Below the pieces are notes generated by a model that worked only from the letters and a program-made list of their open reading frames with translations, did not search any database and had not been told where the DNA came from. Positions 17,612 to 24,458 of a stretch of DNA of 64,000 bases are shown here, piece by piece. The stretch is from Rurimicrobium sp040387755. GTDB taxonomy: Bacteria; Bacteroidota; Bacteroidia; Chitinophagales; Chitinophagaceae. The position numbers and the translations under genes were made by a program. The stretch's first letter is position 1. Every line of letters begins with the position of its first letter. The DNA is taken from the NCBI GenBank assembly GCA_040387755.1, contig JAZKDB010000001.1:1-64000 (forward strand), read 5' to 3'.

Positions 17612-18079
17612 ATGAAATTATCAGAATTCAAATCAGCATTGGCACAGATGAGCGAACTCAATTTTGTGCAAACAAACGGAACTTTGGTTCCCAGTCATTT
17701 CCATATTACCGAAGCGGCTTTCAATACCAAGCATTTTATTGATTGTGGAGGCACAGAGCGTGTGGAGAAGACCATTAGTTTTCAGTTGTGGACGGCCAAT
17801 GATTTGGAGCATAGGTTGCTTCCTGCCAAATTGTTGCAGATTATAAATATTTACGAGCAAAAAATTCATAATGAAGATCTTGAAGTAGAGGTAGAGTATC
17901 AGTCTGAAACCATTGGTAAATATGGTTTAATGGTAGAGGCTGGGAACTTTGTTTTCGTTCCAAAGTTTACTGATTGTCTGGCTTCAGACTCCTGCGGTAT
18001 TCCGGCCGAAAAATTGAAAAAACCATTGGCCGAATTACAATCTGCTTCTTGTTGTACCCCCGGTGGTGGCTGCTGCTAA
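17612..18079 (+). CDS. DUF6428 family protein with Cys-rich tail
   Basis: A 155-residue cytosolic protein (no signal or membrane segment) beginning MKLSEFKSALAQM, which matches the DUF6428 family often found in Bacteroidota ars operons. Conserved-looking pieces are VPSHFHITEAAF, RVEKTISFQLWTANDLEHRL and GLMVEAGNFVFVPKFTDCL. The last ~36 residues contain six cysteines and end in SCCTPGGGCC, a possible thiol site for As(III). It lies 20 bases after arsR and 20 bases before the phosphatase-like arsenate reductase. No published function is known to me; a metallochaperone or arsenic-binding role is inferred from tail and context. Confidence 0.8.
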   Translation: MKLSEFKSALAQMSELNFVQTNGTLVPSHFHITEAAFNTKHFIDCGGTERVEKTISFQLWTANDLEHRLLPAKLLQIINIYEQKIHNEDLEVEVEYQSETIGKYGLMVEAGNFVFVPKFTDCLASDSCGIPAEKLKKPLAELQSASCCTPGGGCC

Positions 18080-18099
18080 TCTTTTAAATACCAAGAGGA

Positions 18100-18714
18100 A
18101 TGAACGAAATGATTAAGGATGAAATATTTCAATTAATGCAGCAACTGAGTAGCATCTCTGAGCAAAGAAGAGTGATGTTGGATACTCTTACAAGTGCTGT
18201 CAAAGAATCGTTGAGTAAACATAATACAGTAAATCTATTGTATGTCTGCACCCATAATTCGCGCCGAAGTCATTTTGGTCAGGTAGCGGGTGCCCTTGCT
18301 GCCGCTTATTTTGGGGTGGATTCTGTCAAATGTTATTCGGCTGGTACAGAGGTAACCGCAATGAATCATAATGCTGTAAAGACCTTGATTGATTTCGGAT
18401 TTTCTGTATCCCAATCAGGAGACGAAAAAAATCAGAATTATACTTTTGATGCGGAAGGAGTACTTCCCATCAACTGTTTTTCCAAACGCTTTGATGATGA
18501 TTCTATACCCAAGGACAATGTAATTGCAATAATGACTTGTACAGATGCCGAACAGAATTGCCCCTTTATTCCTGGCGCTGTCTGCAGAATTGCTTTGCCT
18601 TATCAGGACCCCAAGCAGAGTGACGGAACTGGTATGGAACAACAAGTGTATGCCGAGCGTTTTCGTCAGATTCTCGGCGAGGCTTTATATGTTTTTTCAG
18701 GTTTAAACAGGTAG
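18100..18714 (+). CDS. Low-molecular-weight phosphatase-like arsenate reductase
   Basis: Residues 46-57 (NLLYVCTHNSRR) hold the CX5R P-loop (C50 to R56) of the low-molecular-weight protein tyrosine phosphatase/ArsC fold. VIAIMTCTDAEQNCPFIPGA supplies further cysteines, and the DP in YQDPKQSDGTG matches the general-acid aspartate. It is longer (204 residues) than classic ArsC (~130) because of a ~42-residue helical N-terminal extension and an insertion. It probably reduces arsenate to arsenite for export by ACR3. It may equally be a phosphatase recruited to the operon, but the location favours arsenate reduction. Confidence 0.85.
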   Translation: MNEMIKDEIFQLMQQLSSISEQRRVMLDTLTSAVKESLSKHNTVNLLYVCTHNSRRSHFGQVAGALAAAYFGVDSVKCYSAGTEVTAMNHNAVKTLIDFGFSVSQSGDEKNQNYTFDAEGVLPINCFSKRFDDDSIPKDNVIAIMTCTDAEQNCPFIPGAVCRIALPYQDPKQSDGTGMEQQVYAERFRQILGEALYVFSGLNR

Positions 18715-18721
18715 AACAAAA

Positions 18722-19261
18722 ATGAAGAAATTAAAATCTCTATGGTTGACACTCACCGGAAGTGTCAGCTCTGTTGTTCCGGTATTATTTGCTTGTTGCA
18801 AAAGTGGTGCTTGCGTTGGTGTTTGTGCCAGCCCTGTAGCTTCCCTGTTTGGCATTTCGACCGCAAGCATAGCCAGTTCTCCATTGATGAGTGCCGTAGA
18901 GCCTATACTCATTGCCATTAGTGCAGTATCTTTCACAGTTTCTTATTATACACTTTATGTGCTGCCCAAGTATGCCGTATGCGGTACAAGTGCAGATTGT
19001 GCCTGCGGCCCTACGGATAAAGAAAAACGAAAAGTAAAAGTGTCTAAATGGATTTTCTGGATTGGACTTGTGGTAAGTATAGCTTTCCTCAGCTATTTTG
19101 AATACCAAAAGTATCAAAGCAATGTTGCTTCAGCCAATACTCAATCCTGTTCATCGGGGGCAAATAGTGAGTGTTGCCCAGAGCCACAAGATGCAGAAGT
19201 TCTTAGCGATAGCTCAGACTGTTCAGCTCCTCATTGTTGTGATTCCAATTCAACCTATTAA
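18722..19261 (+). CDS. Cys-rich three-helix membrane protein of the ars operon (MerT-like layout)
   Basis: The 179-residue product has three probable membrane segments: residues ~12-45 containing ACCKSGACVGVC, ~58-82 (PILIAISAVSFTVSYYTLYV), and ~107-125 (WIFWIGLVVSIAFLSYF). Thirteen cysteines are present: a vicinal pair plus two more in the first helix region, a VCGTSADCACG cluster in the loop, and six in a C-terminal tail that includes ECC and HCC. A CC pair in the first helix and cysteines in the loop recall mercuric transporter MerT, but sequence identity cannot be judged. It lies 8 bases after the reductase gene and 28 before acr3. A thiol-based metal(loid) carrier or efflux partner is inferred. 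Confidence 0.7.
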   Translation: MKKLKSLWLTLTGSVSSVVPVLFACCKSGACVGVCASPVASLFGISTASIASSPLMSAVEPILIAISAVSFTVSYYTLYVLPKYAVCGTSADCACGPTDKEKRKVKVSKWIFWIGLVVSIAFLSYFEYQKYQSNVASANTQSCSSGANSECCPEPQDAEVLSDSSDCSAPHCCDSNSTY

Positions 19262-19288
19262 TTAAGTCATACTAAAAGTATCAATTTT

Positions 19289-20356
19289 ATGAGTGCCAAT
19301 AATAGTACAACTCCCCGCCGAAAGCGTCTTGGTTTTTTAGACAGATATCTGACGCTATGGATTTTTCTTGCCATGTTGATTGGTGTTTCTATCGGGCATT
19401 TTATTCCAGATTCGGCTGGTTTTATCAACTCCTTTTCCAGTGGCACTACCAATATACCTCTGGCCATAGGTCTGGTATTGATGATGTATCCACCACTGGC
19501 CAAAGTGCGTTATGAGAAAATTCCTGAAGTATTTAAGAATGTCAAACTTGTTTTGATGTCCTTGTTCATTACATGGATAATTGCACCGCTATTTATGTTT
19601 GGCTTAGCCTATTTGTTTTTGAGTGACTACCCGGAGTATATGTCTGGCCTGATACTGATTGGTATTGCACCCTGCATAGCGATGGTGATAGTGTGGAATG
19701 ATTTGGCCGAGGGCAATCGAGAATACATTGCCGGTTTGGTGGGCTTAAACAGTATTTTGCAAGTATTGCTTTATTCAGCATATTCTTATTTTTATCTTAC
19801 TATAGTCCCCGATTTCTTTGGGATGAAAAGTATGGAAATTGATATTTCTATCAGCCAGATAGCCGGGACTGTTTTTATTTATCTGGGTATTCCTTTTCTG
19901 GCTGGTATTGTCAGTCGTTATTCTTTGATTAAATGGAAAGGCGAGGAGTGGTATCAGACAAAGTTTATTCCTTTTGTTTCTCCTGTTACTTTGATCGCCT
20001 TGTTGTTTACTATTGTTGTGATGTTTAGCCTCAAAGGTGCACTCATCGTGCAATTGCCTATGGATGTAGTACGAATTGCAATTCCCCTTGTTATTTATTT
20101 TGCAGTGATGTTTGTCATTACTTTTATTGCGGCAAGAAGTTTGGGGGCAGATTATTCTACCAATGCAGCACTATCCTTTACTGCCACTGGCAATAATTTT
20201 GAACTGGCTATTGCAGTTGCTATTGGTGTATTTGGTATCAATAGCGGTCAGGCTTTTGCCGGTGTAATAGGACCACTGGTAGAAGTACCTGCCTTGATAT
20301 TATTGGTCAATGTTGCCTTTTGGTTTAAACGAAAGTGGTATTCGAAGGTGAGTTAG
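19289..20356 (+). CDS. acr3: ACR3-family arsenite efflux permease
   Basis: A 355-residue integral inner-membrane transporter with about ten hydrophobic segments. Family motifs are FLDRYLTLWIFLAMLIGVSIG near residue 16, LVLMMYPPLAKVRYEKIPEV, and GIAPCIAMVIVWNDLAEGN, in which C129 is the conserved cysteine of helix 4. ALSFTATGNNFELAIAVAI is the second half-repeat motif, with its conserved glutamate. It exports As(III) using the proton-motive force. It is the last gene of the operon; a strong hairpin follows at 20393. Confidence 0.95.
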   Translation: MSANNSTTPRRKRLGFLDRYLTLWIFLAMLIGVSIGHFIPDSAGFINSFSSGTTNIPLAIGLVLMMYPPLAKVRYEKIPEVFKNVKLVLMSLFITWIIAPLFMFGLAYLFLSDYPEYMSGLILIGIAPCIAMVIVWNDLAEGNREYIAGLVGLNSILQVLLYSAYSYFYLTIVPDFFGMKSMEIDISISQIAGTVFIYLGIPFLAGIVSRYSLIKWKGEEWYQTKFIPFVSPVTLIALLFTIVVMFSLKGALIVQLPMDVVRIAIPLVIYFAVMFVITFIAARSLGADYSTNAALSFTATGNNFELAIAVAIGVFGINSGQAFAGVIGPLVEVPALILLVNVAFWFKRKWYSKVS

Positions 20357-20392
20357 GCAAATGACAATAATATTTTCATTATTATCTATATT

Positions 20393-20442
20393 AAAACGAC
20401 CAATATAAAACCTAAATGTTTACGTTTTATATTGGTCGTTTT
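20393..20442 (+). terminator. Terminator hairpin after the ars operon
   Basis: A perfect 19-bp stem (20393-20411 with 20424-20442) has a 12-base loop and A-rich/T-rich ends. The loop and adjoining stem read CCTAAATGTTTACGT, the reverse complement of a word in the following 22-bp array (20497-20511). Confidence 0.8.
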
Positions 20443-20451
20443 ACGTGGGTA

Positions 20452-20759
20452 GACGTAAGATTTTACGTTGGGGGACGTAAATCGATACCCCACAGGACGT
20501 AAACATTTAGGTGGGTGGATGTAAAATTTTACGTTGTACAACGTAAACCAATACCCTAAAGGACGTAAACGTTTAGGTGGGTGAACGTAAACCGATACCC
20601 TAAAGGACGTAAACGTTTAGGTGGGTGGACGTAAAATTTTACGTTCACCAACGTAAACCGATACCTCATAGGACCTAAACGTTTAGGTTGGTGAACGTAA
20701 AATTTTACATTGAGTAACGTAAAAAGGTACTATAAAGAACTTAAACTGATTGCTGAATA
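20452..20759. repeat. Iteron-like array: 14 units of 22 bp in 66-bp higher-order repeats
   Basis: The array divides exactly into 14 units of 22 bp, most starting with RACGTAAA. Three unit types follow each other: (1) ACGTAAAATTTTACGT plus six bases, palindromic; (2) AACGTAAACCGATACCCTAAAG-like; (3) GACGTAAACGTTTAGG plus GTGGGTG-like. They form blocks at 20452-20517, 20518-20583, 20584-20627 (type 1 missing), 20628-20693 and 20694-20759 (degenerate). Perfect palindromes lie at 20629-20644 and 20674-20687. The array sits between two convergent genes. There are no unique spacers, so it is not a CRISPR. Confidence 0.85.
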
Positions 20760-20814
20760 ATTCGGAATATAATTTTGTGCTTTTTGACATTAGTGATGCT
20801 ATTTTGAGACCATT

Positions 20815-22338
20815 CTAATGCTTTGTTTTATTTTCTAATACAATAAATGGAATTCCGTTATCTACCCATTTATTTACCAAATCTTCGTTGGCAGGAATAA
20901 CCTCAAATGCCAATGAACCCAATATCAAGTCTTCGTCGCCATCATTGTCGTAATCTGCGGCATCCATTACAATCCATCTGCCCATAGTAGGCTCTGCTAT
21001 TGTACTGGCCTTGAAATTATTGTTACCATCATTTTCCAGATAAACAAAACTTTCTTCAGGATGATTTTTATAATCAGGGAAAAATGAAATGGCGGCAATA
21101 TCAATGTCGCCATCAAGGTCATAGTCTGCAGGCATGGCAGCGTAAGCGCCATTAAGCTGATAAAAAATTTCTTGCTTAAAATGATTCTTACCATCATTCA
21201 AAAACACATACACACCATGGTAATGTTTTAGAATGGGTTTAAAATCGGCATTGTCGCCGGCAGTATAAATAATATCATCAAATCCATCTTTGTTGAAATC
21301 GTATAATTTGAAAAAACTGGAACCATTTGAAGGTGAAAAGTGAAGGGCTGTTTCTTCTCTGAATTTGCCATTACCTTCGTTGTAATAAATAAAAATTCCC
21401 TCATCGCCCTGTCCGAATAATGCAATAATATCGGGCTTGTGATCACCGTTCAGGTCCTTGATATATGCTTTTTCGGCACCAGGTTTATTGCGCAGTATTT
21501 TATTTTCAAATTTCCCGTTGCCCAGGTTTTTCCACCAGCTCAGCTTGCCTGTCCATTTTGCAAATTCGCAGGTGACTACATCCATCAGTCCATCTCCATC
21601 AAGGTCGGCATATCCGCTATGCACGGGTCTTTGCAGTGAATCAATTAGTTTGAATACTGGTCGGTTGGGTATTTTGGGTAGGGACAGAATAAACCCGCTG
21701 GAAACATCTGTAGGAGAGAAGGAGCCCATTACAGTTACAAAAGCTTCTTCCTTAAATTCCTCTACCCATACGGCTCCTTCTTTTACCTTGGCTGCCTGTA
21801 TGAGTTTCAGGTCATTGGAATAAACAGCAAGCGATTGGGTGTTGGCATCGCCCAGATAAATACTTTGGTCTTGCGTGTTGAACCGCACAAATGTGGCACT
21901 TGGCGGAGACATTTTAGTATCGGGGATTTTCACTTCGAACAAGCTTAAGTCCTTAGTGATTTTTTTTGCTTTCGGGGCTATGGGTTGTTCCGGTGCATTA
22001 TCCAAAAAATAGGCTTTTAATGTGGTCCACTCTTCTGTAGAGAGCATTGGCTTTTTGGGGAAATAACCCGATTGTTTTGCTTTGTCTCCACCGGGTCCGT
22101 CTTCGAAAAGCACCTTTATTAAAGAGTCATGCTCCACAATGCCCAGAAAGACACCCATCCTCGGAAGCATATATTGGCTCCACGATTTTTTGTCTAATAA
22201 ATCGGGTGTGGGTACCTGATGGCAATTTCCACAATAAGTCTCAGCCAATTGTTTCCCTTCGTTCGTTTTTTGAGCAGAATTGTTGCAGGCGGTAATAACC
22301 ATTAACATTACGGTTATTAATAAAAGATACTTCTTCAT
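20815..22338 (-). CDS. Lipoprotein with cytochrome c motif and FG-GAP/VCBS repeats
   Basis: The 507-residue product starts with a lipoprotein signal (MKKYLLLITVMLMVITAC, lipobox cysteine 18). A c-type haem site ETYCGNCHQ (C36, C39, H40) follows at once, with a short cytochrome-like region to about residue 115. Then come ~390 residues of beta-propeller with calcium-loop-like FG-GAP repeats: DLDGDGLMDVVT, DFNKDGFDDIIYT, DYDLDGDIDIAAI, DYDNDGDEDLILG. The haem would be attached in the periplasm by the cytochrome c maturation system. The fusion suggests electron transfer tied to a binding propeller at the outer membrane; the partner is unknown. Confidence 0.85.
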   Translation of the reverse strand: MKKYLLLITVMLMVITACNNSAQKTNEGKQLAETYCGNCHQVPTPDLLDKKSWSQYMLPRMGVFLGIVEHDSLIKVLFEDGPGGDKAKQSGYFPKKPMLSTEEWTTLKAYFLDNAPEQPIAPKAKKITKDLSLFEVKIPDTKMSPPSATFVRFNTQDQSIYLGDANTQSLAVYSNDLKLIQAAKVKEGAVWVEEFKEEAFVTVMGSFSPTDVSSGFILSLPKIPNRPVFKLIDSLQRPVHSGYADLDGDGLMDVVTCEFAKWTGKLSWWKNLGNGKFENKILRNKPGAEKAYIKDLNGDHKPDIIALFGQGDEGIFIYYNEGNGKFREETALHFSPSNGSSFFKLYDFNKDGFDDIIYTAGDNADFKPILKHYHGVYVFLNDGKNHFKQEIFYQLNGAYAAMPADYDLDGDIDIAAISFFPDYKNHPEESFVYLENDGNNNFKASTIAEPTMGRWIVMDAADYDNDGDEDLILGSLAFEVIPANEDLVNKWVDNGIPFIVLENKTKH

Positions 22339-22446
22339 GTTTTCTTAATTACTTATTTGGCAAGAATAGCTGAAAATCGAATGACCGAAACGAAAGCAAT
22401 CTTGTTTTATTGTTATCATTTTTACACAATCAGCGATCGCTTAACA

Positions 22447-22466
22447 TTAGCGTCATATAACGCTAA
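22447..22466 (+). promoter_or_regulatory. Dyad upstream of the PhoX-like gene
   Basis: TTAGCGT / ACGCTAA form a 7-bp inverted repeat with a 6-base spacer, ~60 bases before the start codon. It could be a regulator binding site or a short hairpin. It does not resemble the direct-repeat Pho box. Confidence 0.3.
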
Positions 22467-22527
22467 CAGTGACGAAACTTTTTGGTAACACGGCTGTGGG
22501 ACTTTTGTGTCAAATTTATTAAACGAA

Positions 22528-24387
22528 ATGAAAAAACTATTACTTCTTTCAACTATCGGAGTTTGTGCCTTTGCTCAGGCAGATGCTCAGATTCCTTTCC
22601 CGGTGCATATTGCAACAGATTGGACTACACAAACAGTGTTGATGCCAAAGTCTCCGTTAATGTACCAGAACATTTTTATCGGTGGATTGGATACCGTACA
22701 AACTACCAATACCTATGGTTTTGCAGGTGGTGGAGTGCCAGCAAAACAATGGCACGATTATATTGCATTTGTAAAGGATAGTGCAGCGGTTGGAGATTTG
22801 GGTTGGGTAGTGGTGAACCACGAAATGACTACAAAGAATGATTATGTTGGTGATGGCGGAGGTATGACTACCTTCAAACTAAAGAGAACTGCTGGTGATA
22901 AACTGGAAGTTGTAAAGCAAACTTTGCCCGATGGTCGCACAGGTAAATTCTTCAATGTGGATTTCGTTAACACTGTTGGCGAAACAGGAATGAACTGTGG
23001 TGGTATTACTAAGAATGGCCGTGTATGGACAGCAGAAGAATGGATGCAAAGCAGTAACTCTGCTATTTATGCTGGTGGAACAGGATTTCGTGACACAACT
23101 GACTTTGTGATAGGAACAACTACACCCGCCGGATTCCCTGCTTTTAACGGTAAAACATTAAAGCGTTATCAAAATTTGAACTGGCTTGTTGAAGTAAATC
23201 CTAAAACAGCGAAAGCAGTACGTAAGCAATACAACTGGGGACGTGCCGGCTGGGAAGGTGGCGTGATTATGGACGATAATAAGACCGTTTATATGTTTGA
23301 AGATGGATCTCCTGGTATCTTGGGTAAGTTTGTAGCTTCTACTCCCGGCGATTTTACAGTAGGTCAGATGTATGTATACAAACATGATGCGCTTACCAAA
23401 TGGTTGGCTATTGAAAATAACTTAGATACGCTGGTGAATTTGAATACAGTGGCCATTCGTCGCGGTGCAACAATGTTTAACCGTTTGGAGTGGGGTGCTG
23501 TAAGTGGCGGAAAAATTTATATCTGCGAAACTGGCCGTGATGCTTTTGCCTATAATTCAGGTATTGCATTAAAGGGCGTTATTTCTCCTTCATTGGTTGA
23601 CGGATACAAAATTCGATATAAGATAGTAAACGGAGTTGACTTTCCAGGTACAGATGCAGCAGCAGCAGATTCTGTTCGCAACGGTAGGTTTTTTGACTAT
23701 TATGGTCGTGTAATAGAGTTTGACCCTGCTACAGATGCTGTTCGTTCTTACATTGAAGGCGGACCCTATACAGCAACAGCAACATCAAAAGATTTGCCAT
23801 ACTATCCAAGCAAGCATTTATCTAATCCTGACGGTATTGACTTCCTGACAGTAAAGGGCAAAACTTATATGATGATTGAAGAAGACCTTAACGGTAGCAG
23901 CTACAATCGTATGCCCAATGGTTTTACACAGACAGTATGTGAATTGTATTTGTTGGATATGTCTATTGCCAATCCTACTATCAGTGATTTGCAGCGCTTA
24001 AGCGCCTGTGCTCCTGGTGCAGAAATTACCGGTGCAGTACAAATTGATAACAAGACAATTTTGGTGAATAGCCAGCATCCTAATTCAAGCAACATTGCTC
24101 CTTACAATAATTCACTAACTTATGCAATCTCTGGTTTTGATGGTTCTGATAAACTGAGCATTTTCGAACAAGCAGAAGTAAAAACTAATGCCTTCTCGGT
24201 ATATCCTAATCCTGCTGCGCGCGAGCTGCACTTGAGCAAAGTGATGGATGTGGCTATATACAGTGTAACAGGTGCCCGTATCAAAGTACTGCGCAATACA
24301 CAAACAGTAGATGTAACTGATATGGCCTCAGGTACTTACTTTATCCGTAGTGCTGAAGGTGAAACTGTTAAGTTTATTGTAGAATAA
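22528..24387 (+). CDS. PhoX-like (DUF839) secreted phosphatase-family protein with T9SS sorting domain
   Basis: The start at 22528 (MKKLLLLSTIGVCAFAQADAQ) gives a clean signal peptide, so the seven extra codons upstream are left out. The PhoX/DUF839 pattern is visible: DLGWVVVNHEMT, GMNCGGITKNGRVWTAEEW, GRAGWEGGVIMDDNKTVYMFEDGSPGILGKFV, and the LEWGAVSGGKIYICETGRD segment. PhoX enzymes are calcium/iron-dependent alkaline phosphatases, and the glutamates and FEDG here fit that site. Residues from ~555 (FSVYPNPAARELHLSK) form a type A T9SS sorting domain, so it is exported by T9SS rather than Tat. Phosphatase activity is inferred, since several DUF839 proteins are uncharacterised. A terminator follows. 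Confidence 0.8.
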   Translation: MKKLLLLSTIGVCAFAQADAQIPFPVHIATDWTTQTVLMPKSPLMYQNIFIGGLDTVQTTNTYGFAGGGVPAKQWHDYIAFVKDSAAVGDLGWVVVNHEMTTKNDYVGDGGGMTTFKLKRTAGDKLEVVKQTLPDGRTGKFFNVDFVNTVGETGMNCGGITKNGRVWTAEEWMQSSNSAIYAGGTGFRDTTDFVIGTTTPAGFPAFNGKTLKRYQNLNWLVEVNPKTAKAVRKQYNWGRAGWEGGVIMDDNKTVYMFEDGSPGILGKFVASTPGDFTVGQMYVYKHDALTKWLAIENNLDTLVNLNTVAIRRGATMFNRLEWGAVSGGKIYICETGRDAFAYNSGIALKGVISPSLVDGYKIRYKIVNGVDFPGTDAAAADSVRNGRFFDYYGRVIEFDPATDAVRSYIEGGPYTATATSKDLPYYPSKHLSNPDGIDFLTVKGKTYMMIEEDLNGSSYNRMPNGFTQTVCELYLLDMSIANPTISDLQRLSACAPGAEITGAVQIDNKTILVNSQHPNSSNIAPYNNSLTYAISGFDGSDKLSIFEQAEVKTNAFSVYPNPAARELHLSKVMDVAIYSVTGARIKVLRNTQTVDVTDMASGTYFIRSAEGETVKFIVE

Positions 24388-24406
24388 TATATTCAGATTA
24401 TTGAAT

Positions 24407-24432
24407 ACCGAAGCCCTTTGGGGGGCTTCGGT
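24407..24432 (+). terminator. Terminator of the PhoX-like gene
   Basis: ACCGAAGCCC / GGGCTTCGGT form a 10-bp GC-rich stem, followed by TATTTGTATT. Confidence 0.8.
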
Positions 24433-24458
24433 TATTTGTATTAAATGCCATCAGATAA

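Noticed and set aside
20452..20759. CRISPR array
   Set aside because: The units are contiguous, without unique spacers, and no cas gene is in the window.
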